Below, in pieces: positions 45,696 through 53,593 of a stretch of DNA of 64,000 bases. The stretch spans positions 62,001 through 126,000 of the forward strand of contig NZ_JAILYH010000017.1 in assembly GCF_019793435.1 (NCBI RefSeq), in the 5' to 3' direction. Position 1 is the first letter of the stretch. Every line of letters begins with the position of its first letter. The stretch comes from Rhizobium redzepovicii. GTDB taxonomy: Bacteria > Pseudomonadota > Alphaproteobacteria > Rhizobiales > Rhizobiaceae. Position numbers and translations under genes: made by a program. The notes under the pieces were generated by a model. The model had not been told where the DNA came from and ran no database searches. It worked only from the letters and a program-made list of their open reading frames with translations.

Positions 45696-46733
45696 CTAGA
45701 GACCCGGCTGCTTGATATCGGCGAGAATGCCGATGATCGTCTGTTTGCGGTCGAGGTTATAGGCATCCGAAATGGTCAGCCGTTCGGTGATTTCGGAATA
45801 AAGCCGTGCCAGCCGCTCTGCAGCCGCGATCTGCCCCTCGCCTGCCGCTGCGCGTGCCCGGTTCATGATGTCGTCGCCGACATGGCTGACGAAGAAATCG
45901 AAGATCGTGTCACTTTCTTTGCCCGAAAGCGCATCGGCCAGCCGATGCATCGCCTTACGGGCCGTCGGCCCTTCGGCCGACAGCATCTCCTCATAGGCGG
46001 CAATGATCTCGCCGCCGCCGTAATTCAGCAGTTTCAGCGCCTCGCCGACGCTGCCCTTGGCGGCCGAAAGCACCGCCGCGCCCTCTCCCGATATGCCGAG
46101 ATGGGCAAGCGCGGCTATGAGCGCATCGTCTGCAAGCGGTGCCAGTTTCAGCGGCAGGCAGCGCGAGCGGATCGTCGGCAGCAATCGTCCCGGCGCATGC
46201 GAGAGCACCAGGAACAAGGCCCGCTTCGGCGGTTCTTCCAGGATCTTCAGGATGGCGTTGGCCGCATTGCGGTTCATGTCGTCGGCCGGGTCGATGATGA
46301 CGATCCGCCAATTGCCAGTGCCTGATGTCTGCGAGAAAAATTTGCCGGCGCGGCGCACCTCGTCGACGGTGATCGCCGACTTTACCTTGCCGGTCTTTTC
46401 ATCCACCGGCCGGGCGAGATGCAGAAGGTTGTGCGAGGCGCCGGAGGTGATCTGCCGGCTGACGGACGAGGCAGGATCCGGATCGCCGATCGTCTCCGGC
46501 GCAGTGGCAGGATCGGGATAGGAGAGTACGTGATTGGCGAAGCGGAAAGCGAGCGTCGCTTTGCCGATGCCCTCAGGCCCCTCTATCAGGATGGCGTGGT
46601 GGCCCTTGCCGGACCGATAGGATTGCGCCAGGAAGGCCTCCGCCTCCTCATGGCCGAACAGCCTGGTATTTTCCCCCGGCCAGATGGCGCCGTCGAGCAG
46701 TCCAGGCCTTTCTTCACTCATAACGGGCTTCAC
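45696..46733 (-). CDS. holB: DNA polymerase III delta' subunit
   Basis: Encodes 345 residues of the clamp-loader AAA+ subunit. The N-terminal part shows FGHEEAEAFLAQSYRSGKGH and a P-loop GPEGIGKATLAF. The sensor region NAANAILKILEEPPKRALFL is followed by SRCLPLKL. The GTG at 46733 overlaps the tmk stop (GTGA); an ATG at 46721 is an alternative. Gene order dac-tmk-holB is conserved in Rhizobiales. Essential for loading the sliding clamp. Confidence 0.93.
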   Translation of the reverse strand: MKPVMSEERPGLLDGAIWPGENTRLFGHEEAEAFLAQSYRSGKGHHAILIEGPEGIGKATLAFRFANHVLSYPDPATAPETIGDPDPASSVSRQITSGASHNLLHLARPVDEKTGKVKSAITVDEVRRAGKFFSQTSGTGNWRIVIIDPADDMNRNAANAILKILEEPPKRALFLVLSHAPGRLLPTIRSRCLPLKLAPLADDALIAALAHLGISGEGAAVLSAAKGSVGEALKLLNYGGGEIIAAYEEMLSAEGPTARKAMHRLADALSGKESDTIFDFFVSHVGDDIMNRARAAAGEGQIAAAERLARLYSEITERLTISDAYNLDRKQTIIGILADIKQPGL

Positions 46734-47440
46734 TCATGATGTGCGGCTTCCGGCATGCGCGCACGGCCTGCAGGCGACATGAGCTGCCGGACGATCGCCA
46801 CGATCTCGGCGGCGATCGCCTCCTCGCTCTGCATGGCGTTGATCACGTGACAGCGCTCCGGCTCGCGGGCGGCGATATCGAGAAAGGCTTCGCGCCTTTT
46901 CTCGTGGGTTTCGAGCCGCTCTTTCTCGAAGCGATCGGGAGCGTCGGCGGCGGCGCGTTTCTGCGCCCGCTCCAGCCCGATCTTGGCGGGGATATCGAGG
47001 ATCACGGTACAATCCGGCATGACGCCGTTAATGGCGATGCGCTGCAGCGTCTCGATGAAATCGGGCTCGAGATTGCCGGTGACGCCCTGGTAGACGCGGG
47101 AGGAATCCATGAAACGGTCGCAGAGCACGATCTTGCCGGCAGCCAGTGCGGGGCGAATCACCTCTTCGACATGGTCGTTGCGCGCCGCCGCAAACAGGAT
47201 AGCCTCCATCCGCGTGCCAAAGGCCTCGGCGGCCCCCGACAGGAGCACGTGGCGCACGGCCTCGGCGCCCGGCGATCCGCCCGGTTCCCGCGTCACCAGC
47301 ACATCGTGACCGTCGCCCTTCAGCGCCTCGGCGAGGCGGCGGATCTGCGTGGATTTCCCAGCGCCTTCCCCGCCCTCAAACGTAACGAACAATCCCGTAC
47401 CGGATGACAATGACAACTTCCCGCATTCCAGGCGCCGCAC
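46730..47440 (-). CDS. tmk: Thymidylate kinase
   Basis: Phosphorylates dTMP to dTDP. The P-loop is TFEGGEGAGKSTQIRRLAEA, the DR(Y/F) motif is DRFMDSSRVYQG, and the lid region is rich in Arg and Lys (KRAAADAPDRFEKER). The N terminus is uncertain: a GTG at 47440 gives 236 residues, while TTG codons near 47410-47416, just before LSSGTGLFVTFEGG, would give the more usual length. Followed by holB with a 4-base overlap. Confidence 0.95.
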   Translation of the reverse strand: MRRLECGKLSLSSGTGLFVTFEGGEGAGKSTQIRRLAEALKGDGHDVLVTREPGGSPGAEAVRHVLLSGAAEAFGTRMEAILFAAARNDHVEEVIRPALAAGKIVLCDRFMDSSRVYQGVTGNLEPDFIETLQRIAINGVMPDCTVILDIPAKIGLERAQKRAAADAPDRFEKERLETHEKRREAFLDIAAREPERCHVINAMQSEEAIAAEIVAIVRQLMSPAGRARMPEAAHHE

Positions 47441-47542
47441 GCGCCTTGCTTCTTCTATCTATCCGAAGACAGCAGGAAGGAAAACCTTTCGACGCGGCGA
47501 CATATTCACCTTTCCCGGCAAATTGCATCGGAAAGCCGGCGT

Positions 47543-48790
47543 TCAGCCCGGCGCGGACTTGTCCCACAGCCAGGAGAAGAAAAGCGATTCGCCGAGTTCC
47601 AACATGGCGTCAACAGCCCGGCTGCTGAGCGAGCCTTCGCCGACTCCCTGCACTGTATAGAGCGACACTTCCCTGAGCAGCCGGCTGCCCGCGAAAATCC
47701 TGAGTGTGCCTGCCTGGGTGTCCGGCGTCACCGGTGCCGTCAGCGGCCAGCGATAAATGATGCGCGCCGACAGCCGGTCGGGATTGCTGATCGGAATATA
47801 GACGCTGACCGGCGCCTTGGCTACGAGATCGACGGTGCGCGCCGTGCCGCCATAGACGCTGGCAGCGCCGATCACTTCGTTCTCGGCGAAGATCTGCCGG
47901 TTCTCGAAGGCCGTCAGCCCCCATTCGAGCACCCGCTTGGCCTCCTCCGTCCGCTCCTTGTCGGAAGCAATGCCGGCAAGCGCCAGAAACAGCCGTCTGC
48001 CGTCCCGCTCAACCGACGCGACGATCGAATAACCCTCGCCCTCGGTAAAGCCGGTTGCCAGCCCGTCGGCGCCGAGATCGAGCCCGAGTAGCGGATTGCG
48101 GTTGCGCTGGAAGATCTTGTTCCACTCGAAATCCGGCTGCGCAAAATAGGGGTAGAGGTTCGGATAGGACTTTTGCAGGGCCGTGGCGAGCGTCACCATC
48201 TCGCGCGCCGTCACTTTGCTCTTTCCATCGGGAAGACCGGTGGAATTGCCGAACTCGGCTTTTTCCATGCCGAGCTCACGAGCGCGCCGCGTCATCGACT
48301 CGGCAAATTGCTGCTCGCTGCCAGCCATGCCTTCGGCGAGGATAATGCAACTGTCATTGGCGCCCTGGATGGCGATCCCCTTGATCAAGTCCTCGACGCG
48401 CACGCGCGATTTGAGGCTGGCAAACATCGTTGCCGTCCTCGACGGCGCGCCGCCGGTTCTCCAGGCATATTCGGAAACGGGATATGCGGTATCGAAGGTA
48501 ATCTGACCCTTCGTCAACGCGTCGAAGACGAGATCCATCGTCATCAGCTTGGCGAGCGAAGCGGGCGAAAAGCCCTGGTCCTCGTTCTTGGCGAGAAGCA
48601 CCGTGCCGGTGGCGGCCTCGATCATATAGGCCTGCGCCGCCTTGGTGGCGAAACCAGCGGCCCCGCTATCGGCCGCAAGCGCTCCGGTGGTCAACGGGAT
48701 GAGGCATGCAAGAGCAATTCCAGCAAAAGTCCGTAGCGGTTTTGCGTCCGGAATTGCGGTGAAACAAAGGCGAAGCACAAGCTTCAGCAT
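47543..48790 (-). CDS. D-alanyl-D-alanine carboxypeptidase family protein (PBP5/6-like) with altered active-site motifs
   Basis: Encodes 415 residues. A signal peptide or membrane anchor covers about residues 20-40 (TFAGIALACLIPLTTGALAA). The penicillin-binding domain has the acylation motif SLAK (Ser78-Lys81) intact. The SxN motif reads GAN (143-145) and the KTG motif reads ATG (245-247), so both the Ser and the Lys important for turnover in PBP5 are replaced. A C-terminal PBP5-like beta domain is present, with a terminal helix that may anchor it to the membrane. In family members, D-Ala is trimmed from peptidoglycan stem peptides; here activity is uncertain. It precedes tmk in the dac-tmk-holB order. 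Confidence 0.9.
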   Translation of the reverse strand: MLKLVLRLCFTAIPDAKPLRTFAGIALACLIPLTTGALAADSGAAGFATKAAQAYMIEAATGTVLLAKNEDQGFSPASLAKLMTMDLVFDALTKGQITFDTAYPVSEYAWRTGGAPSRTATMFASLKSRVRVEDLIKGIAIQGANDSCIILAEGMAGSEQQFAESMTRRARELGMEKAEFGNSTGLPDGKSKVTAREMVTLATALQKSYPNLYPYFAQPDFEWNKIFQRNRNPLLGLDLGADGLATGFTEGEGYSIVASVERDGRRLFLALAGIASDKERTEEAKRVLEWGLTAFENRQIFAENEVIGAASVYGGTARTVDLVAKAPVSVYIPISNPDRLSARIIYRWPLTAPVTPDTQAGTLRIFAGSRLLREVSLYTVQGVGEGSLSSRAVDAMLELGESLFFSWLWDKSAPG

Positions 48791-48864
48791 CAGGCGCTTC
48801 CATCGATCGAGCGGCGTGTCGTCAGGAGGTTAGAGTGAGAGGAAATCCGATGCAATCGCCGCGC

Positions 48865-49959
48865 TCAGCGGGCGGCGAATTTGGCCTGATGACGCTTGGC
48901 CGAGGCCAAGATGGACTCCTGCGTCAGCCCGTCATTGCGCGCCATCACCGCGTCAAAGGCGAGATCAACGGTCACCGTCTTCACGTCGTCGTTCTGGTAG
49001 CCCAGCGCGAGGGAGCCGAGCGGCCGTTCATAGGGCATAGGACCGATCTCCGGCAGCACGACCATCTGGTCGAAGGCCTGCGAGGCATTGTTGGCGGACG
49101 GTACCTGCGGCGCGACCAAGACATGGGCGCCGGGAGCAACAGCGGGCGCCGTATTATAGCGGGCGCTCGGTGTCGAGCCGGCATAGGAAGTCGCCGACAT
49201 CGGTACCGGCACGTTGGCCGGCGTCTCGTAATCTTCCGAACTCTGCAGCTGGTCGCGGGTGATCTTGCGGCTGTTGGAGGCGACCATCACGCCGGTTGCG
49301 ATCTGGCCTTCCGGATTGACGCCGGGAATACGGCTGCCCTTCGGCACGTAGGAAGCCATCAGATAGGGCATGTCGTGGCCGTCCATGCGGGCGCGGCCGA
49401 CATATTGCACGCGCACCTTGCCGGTGCCGCTGTGCTGCAGATCCAGCATGTCAGCCGTCTTGTTCGACAGGTCGATGATGCGACCTTCATGATAGGGGCC
49501 GCGATCGTTGACGCGCACGATGACGGAGGAACCGCTTTCGAGATTGGTGACGCGCGCATAGCTCGGCAACGGGAAGGTCGGATGCGCGGCGGAAAGATGC
49601 ATCTGGTCGTAGACTTCGCCGTTCGCCGTCAGGCGCCCATGAAAGGCCGAGCCATACCAGGAGGCGACGCCGACCTTGTTATAGGCGAAGTCTTCTTTCG
49701 GATAATACCACTTGCCCTTCACCTCGTAAGGATTGCCGACGATGTAGCGGCCGCCGCCCTTCGGGATATTATTGCCTGTGGCGACCCGTGGGCTCGCCTT
49801 CACGCCATATTCGGATTCGGAGAAATATTCTTTGCCGTGGCCTTTCTTCTTCGGCACGGCCTGGGTCGTGCCGCACGCCGCAACCGTCGCACACATCGCC
49901 GATACCGCCAGCCACCGTGCTGTCGTTGCGAAAGACGCCGCCCCGTATCCCAATTTCAT
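48865..49959 (-). CDS. rlpA: RlpA septal-ring lipoprotein (lytic transglycosylase-like)
   Basis: Encodes 364 residues from the ATG at 49959. The lipobox is TVAAC (Cys29), predicting an outer-membrane lipoprotein. The double-psi beta-barrel domain spans about 100-190: GVASWYGSAFHGRLTANGE, then VIVRVNDRGPYHEGRIIDLS, with the conserved Asp residues of RlpA present. No C-terminal SPOR domain is seen; the last 170 residues are low-complexity. Family members cleave glycan strands lacking stem peptides at the septum. It is upstream of the PBP5-like gene on the same strand, consistent with a joint role in wall maturation. Confidence 0.9.
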   Translation of the reverse strand: MKLGYGAASFATTARWLAVSAMCATVAACGTTQAVPKKKGHGKEYFSESEYGVKASPRVATGNNIPKGGGRYIVGNPYEVKGKWYYPKEDFAYNKVGVASWYGSAFHGRLTANGEVYDQMHLSAAHPTFPLPSYARVTNLESGSSVIVRVNDRGPYHEGRIIDLSNKTADMLDLQHSGTGKVRVQYVGRARMDGHDMPYLMASYVPKGSRIPGVNPEGQIATGVMVASNSRKITRDQLQSSEDYETPANVPVPMSATSYAGSTPSARYNTAPAVAPGAHVLVAPQVPSANNASQAFDQMVVLPEIGPMPYERPLGSLALGYQNDDVKTVTVDLAFDAVMARNDGLTQESILASAKRHQAKFAAR

Positions 49960-50351
49960 ATGTCCCACGCCGCTCAAAGATCGTTATGGTTAAGGAACTT
50001 TGCCCCATACTGGGCCAATACGCCTTATCCCCGCCCGCCTAACGAGGGTTTAATCTTGCGAAGTTCGTGGCAAATTTACGAACGATTTCGCAGCGATAGT
50101 CATAATTCTAGTGATTATGGTTTACAAATCGCTAATGCGAGCCCTGTCCCCCTGCCCTGCCACTGCCGCAAAGAAGCCTGAAATTCCCGTGCCGATGCGG
50201 GGCATATAGTAAACATCCGGCCGCTTCAGACGCCCGAAAAGCTCCATATTGAAACGCCGCCGGCACGGCTCCATCGCCGATCTGCCTCGATCCTCTCCGG
50301 GAACGAAATGTCCGCGAAAGGCTTTGAAGGTTATGCCTGTGGAGGATCACT
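49960..50351. other. Divergent intergenic region
   Basis: A 392-base region between rlpA and a small gene. It includes an AT-rich stretch at about 50041-50130 that may hold the rlpA promoter on the minus strand. No small RNA, riboswitch or gene can be supported from inspection. Confidence 0.4.
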
Positions 50352-50555
50352 ATGAACGATGAAACCATAACGCAGCTCGACACTGTGAGCCGGCAGCTGA
50401 ATGTTCGGGCGCGTGCGCTTTCCCAGCTGGATCAAGAGAGCGACATCGCAATGCTGATGTCGGCACTTGCGGTGACGATGGAAGCGGTTCGCTCTCTCTG
50501 CGAGGATATGAACCAGCTCAATGGTCCGAAAGGCCTCGGATCAGACGGAGGCTAG
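50352..50555 (+). CDS. Small hypothetical protein (67 residues)
   Basis: An amphipathic, soluble, mostly helical sequence (MNDETITQLDTVSRQLNVRA) ending in a Gly-rich tail. A good ribosome binding site (GTGGAGG) lies 8 bases before the ATG. No domain recognised. It lies 200 bases upstream of the diguanylate cyclase gene on the same strand, so co-transcription is possible. Confidence 0.6.
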   Translation: MNDETITQLDTVSRQLNVRARALSQLDQESDIAMLMSALAVTMEAVRSLCEDMNQLNGPKGLGSDGG

Positions 50556-50757
50556 ATCTCATGTCTCCGACATAAGTTTCAAAGAGCTTGCCCGGGAACG
50601 AGTTACGCGCCGACCCGCAAATTCCCGCCGGCCTGCGAAGCTCGTCAACACTAAAGAACAGCGATTGCCTCCGTCGCATTGTCCCGCAGCGTTCACCGAA
50701 AAGTAGATTTTAGCCGCTATTCCGGCCCCGCTTCTCATCTCATATCGGGTTCCGGCA

Positions 50758-51933
50758 ATGGATCTTGCGACAGTCCTTCTTCTACACAAGTCTTCCTTCA
50801 TCGTCGGAGCAATCTGCTTCTTCTACGTGAGATGGCGCTCTGGAGCGACGCCAGGGCTTGGCGTACTCGCCGTCGGTTTTTCCTTGCTCGCGATCGCCTC
50901 GACGCTGGCAGGTTTGGATGAGCGTCTTCACATGTCCAATAATGCCAGGACACTCTGGAGTTTTTCGCTTGGTGCCAATGGTTACGGGCTGATGGCGGTG
51001 GGTCTTTTTGGCCTCAGCCGGCGTCACAGCTCCCTTCGAGACTGGTGGCCGATGCTCCTGCCTGTCACCCTGACGCTTAGTGCGGCGATCACGCCGTGGT
51101 ATGTGGACAATGGGCTCAGAGCATCCGTGTTCAACGGCAACGCCGCCCTTCTGCTGGCCTTGTCGGGGTTAGTGATCGCCCGCGACTTCTTTCAGGAGCG
51201 CCTTACTGCGCGGTTCGGTCTTTCCGTGGCTATTTTTGTCGCGACATCTCTCTCAGCTTTGGTCGTGGTCGGTTTCATCTTTCCGAACGATGCGCCTCTT
51301 CCCCCGCGCTACGCATTCTTTTTGCTGATTATCTGTCATTTCGCGGTGGCTCTGTTCGTGCTCGTGCTCGTACAGGAAAGAGCCGAAGAGAAGCTTACCA
51401 GACTTGCGAATACCGACATGCTGACCGGCGTTCCCAATCGGCAGCATTTCTTCAGCTCACTTCCCAAAAGCCTCGGGCCCGGAGACGCATTCGTCCTGAT
51501 CGATATCGACTTTTTCAAGAGCGTGAACGATCGCTTCGGACACGACAAAGGCGATATTGTTCTCGTAAGTGTTGCTCGGACGATTGCTGACAGCATACCC
51601 CGGTCCAGCGTCTTTGGTCGGCTGGGCGGCGAGGAGTTCAGCCTCTTCCTTCGCGGCGAAACCGAAGCCTCTGCTTTCGCACTCGCGGAGCAGATACGTG
51701 AGGCGGTCAACGCCTTGAGTCTCGTCTTCGACGGAAAACAGGTCTCCCCGACCGTCAGCGCAGGTGTGGCGCTGTGGGAAGCGGGCCTCACGGAACTAGA
51801 CGTCCAGAAGCGTGCGGATCAGGCGCTTTACAGCGCCAAAAATAACGGTCGCAACAGGGTGGAGTTGTTCACCGGCATGGAGTTGGTCAATAGCACCCCT
51901 GCACTGGAACTGCGATCGGCCCGCGCAGGCTGA
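50758..51933 (+). CDS. Membrane diguanylate cyclase (GGDEF)
   Basis: Encodes 391 residues. Six to seven N-terminal membrane helices (about 5-210) form the sensor, without a recognised ligand domain. The C-terminal GGDEF domain has the variant signature GGEEF within FGRLGGEEFSLFL and the metal/nucleotide segment LIDIDFFKSVNDRFGHDKGD, so it should make c-di-GMP. The product-inhibition site five residues before GGEEF reads RSSV instead of RxxD, so allosteric feedback is probably lost. No EAL domain. Confidence 0.92.
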   Translation: MDLATVLLLHKSSFIVGAICFFYVRWRSGATPGLGVLAVGFSLLAIASTLAGLDERLHMSNNARTLWSFSLGANGYGLMAVGLFGLSRRHSSLRDWWPMLLPVTLTLSAAITPWYVDNGLRASVFNGNAALLLALSGLVIARDFFQERLTARFGLSVAIFVATSLSALVVVGFIFPNDAPLPPRYAFFLLIICHFAVALFVLVLVQERAEEKLTRLANTDMLTGVPNRQHFFSSLPKSLGPGDAFVLIDIDFFKSVNDRFGHDKGDIVLVSVARTIADSIPRSSVFGRLGGEEFSLFLRGETEASAFALAEQIREAVNALSLVFDGKQVSPTVSAGVALWEAGLTELDVQKRADQALYSAKNNGRNRVELFTGMELVNSTPALELRSARAG

Positions 51934-52061
51934 CAAACACCGGAGCTCGGTCACGCTCAGACTGACTGGCACGCCATAACGGAATGCCGGCAAATGCTGC
52001 AGAGCACGTTGACGCTGCTATCAAAGCTGCTAAAACCCAGCCATCGAGTGATTGGGGCGCA

Positions 52062-52082
52062 AACCGGCAGTAACTGCCGGTT
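52062..52082. terminator. Stem-loop between the GGDEF gene and tRNA-Ser
   Basis: Perfect 9-base stem AACCGGCAG / CTGCCGGTT with a TAA loop, located 45 bases before the tRNA. It lacks a T run, so it may be a weak terminator or a processing signal rather than a classical one. Confidence 0.4.
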
Positions 52083-52126
52083 GGAAGAAGTCAATGGAAT
52101 GTGGTTTCTCAACCTTTCAATCAGAT

Positions 52127-52216
52127 GGAAGAGTGTCCGAGTGGTTTAAGGAACCGGTCTTGAAAACCGGCGTGCGGGAAACCGTACCGTGGGTTCGAAT
52201 CCCACCTCTTCCGCCA
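52127..52216 (+). tRNA. tRNA-Ser (anticodon UGA)
   Basis: A class II tRNA of 90 bases including the encoded CCA. The acceptor stem GGAAGAG pairs with CTCTTCC. The anticodon arm is CCGGT-CTTGAAA-ACCGG with anticodon TGA. A long variable arm (GCGGGAAACCGTACCGT region) and the T loop GTTCGAATCC follow. It decodes UCA and wobble-related serine codons. The 3' half of tRNA genes is a frequent integration site, and a recombinase relic lies 1 kb downstream. Confidence 0.97.
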
Positions 52217-52437
52217 GCAACCTGTTGAAAAGCGTGTGTATTTTTCCAAACCTTCCGAGGTGATATTCCAACTCGCTTGCCATACAGTCAACGAAGATCT
52301 GCAATAATGCTGCGGCATCCAGACGCGCTGTCGGACCCATCGATAGCGTATAGCTGATGGCGCACAACGGACCGACGGAAGCTTAACGATTTGGGCGGCG
52401 CCTTTACACGAATCGCGGTGCTTGTTGTAGTGCTGAA

Positions 52438-52593
52438 ATGATGCCTCGCTTCATTTGCATATGTCTATTGGTGCCCTTCCTCGGCGGCTGCGTCTATAGG
52501 TACTATCCGGCTCCTCCGATAAAGCATATGCCCGCATATCCTTCGGGTTGCGTCGACTGCAACAAGGCATCGCGGCCGGAGGAGAAACCATGA
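52438..52593 (+). CDS. Small lipoprotein (51 residues)
   Basis: Reads MMPRFICICLLVPFLGGC, a compact lipoprotein signal with lipobox LGGC (Cys18). A short mature peptide follows, containing tyrosines and prolines (YRYYPAPP) and a CVDC pair. Its stop overlaps the ATG of the next gene (ATGA), giving translational coupling. It has no ribosome binding site of the quality seen before its partner. I do not recognise the family. Lipidation would place it in the outer or inner membrane facing the periplasm. Confidence 0.55.
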   Translation: MMPRFICICLLVPFLGGCVYRYYPAPPIKHMPAYPSGCVDCNKASRPEEKP

Positions 52594-52871
52594 CAACGCC
52601 CGACAGGGTCGCCCTGTGGCTGCCCTTCTGCCTGGTGGGCGGCATCTGTGGCTGGAGTTGGTATTGGTATGTCAGATCGATCATCTTCTATTATAAAAAT
52701 GGCTTCGATTTCAGCGAAGATTTCGGACCCCAATTTTCGGAATTCCCTGATGATGATCGCTTTACTGCGAAGCCGAAAGAAAAATTCTTGATAGCTTGGC
52801 CCGTTTTCGTCGTTGTTAGCACAGCCAATTTGATCCCAATTACTTTAGGTCTGCTGGGGATCCTCAATTGA
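52590..52871 (+). CDS. Small two-helix inner-membrane protein
   Basis: Encodes 93 residues. Two membrane segments (about 8-32, LWLPFCLVGGICGWSWYWYV, and about 69-91, AWPVFVVVSTANLIPITLG) enclose an acidic, aromatic loop (FDFSEDFGPQFSEFPDDD). The ATG at 52590 overlaps the stop of the lipoprotein gene and follows GGAGGAG. No family recognised. The pairing suggests an envelope complex of lipoprotein plus membrane protein. Confidence 0.65.
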   Translation: MTTPDRVALWLPFCLVGGICGWSWYWYVRSIIFYYKNGFDFSEDFGPQFSEFPDDDRFTAKPKEKFLIAWPVFVVVSTANLIPITLGLLGILN

Positions 52872-53329
52872 GGGCGGTAACCGCGCTGGGCGGACTATTC
52901 TGCCTCATAACCGCCGGACTATCAGTGTCGCGCAACCGTTTAGATGACGTGTGCCGCAACTTGCCGTCATGCGTCCACGCCCGACAGTCGGTTTCAGCAA
53001 CAGGGCGCGGATCGACTAGGACCGCGTTTTGCAATCGACAGCAGGCTTGCGATGATCAGCTTTCCATCTTCTCCCGGCGTCCATTCGCGGAACGCTCGTT
53101 AAAGCCGGTTCCCACTCCCCGAGAAAGACGAGCTCGTTTCCTTTGCGCGCTGCGAGCAGCATGCCGCCGAATGATTCTGCAGACTAAGTGCGCGAGGCCG
53201 ACACGCTCATTGTCACGAAGCCCGGCCGCCTCGCCCGTTCGACTGTCGATCTCCTTGCCATCAGCGATCTGTTGAGCCTCGCCCGTATTGCTGCACAGCA
53301 ATCGCGATGGGGACTGAAGCCACAGCCGC
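52872..53329. other. Decayed accessory region with recombinase relic
   Basis: This stretch has no intact gene. Open frames lack ribosome binding sites and are rich in Arg and Ser, the mark of non-coding GC-rich DNA. The one recognisable piece is the serine recombinase fragment listed separately. Confidence 0.5.
53188..53280 (+). pseudogene. Serine recombinase (resolvase/invertase) fragment
   Basis: About 30 codons translate to READTLIVTKPGRLARSTVD followed by LLAISDLL. This matches the core of the resolvase catalytic domain (the segment holding the conserved TKxxRLARS motif). Neither the N-terminal catalytic serine nor the DNA-binding end is found around it. It is a relic of a mobile element near the tRNA-Ser gene. 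Confidence 0.55.
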
Positions 53330-53419
53330 TCACGAAAGCAGCGAATAGATCCAGACGCCAACAGAACCCCAAAAGATAGCCGGCATCACTATCATCCCCA
53401 AAATGATGATCTTGGTCAC
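53330..53419 (-). CDS. Candidate 29-residue membrane peptide
   Basis: GTG start at 53419 with GGAG 8 bases upstream. The product begins VTKIIILGMIVMPAIFWGSV and is a single hydrophobic helix with a positively charged N end, ending YSLLS. Length and composition fit known bacterial single-helix microproteins. No homologue is recognised, and the evidence is the ribosome binding site plus hydrophobicity only. Confidence 0.35.
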   Translation of the reverse strand: MTKIIILGMIVMPAIFWGSVGVWIYSLLS

Positions 53420-53593
53420 ACTAAAAGCTCCGAAATTCGACTCATTCCGCAAAGCTATTGCAACGATCGAAGGTTGGTATGGGGCACGAAGTCCGGGACC
53501 GATCGGACCTTGGTCTGAGTTCTACGGCTGAATGCATAATCCCCTGGAGGAGAGCTTACTCGATAGATCCGGTTAGAGCGCTGCGGTTGCGGT

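Noticed and set aside
52868..53275. 135-codon frame starting TTG and overlapping the stop of the two-helix protein gene
   Set aside because: The first 20 residues look like a signal peptide, but the rest is Arg/Ser-rich and it runs through the recombinase relic in another frame.
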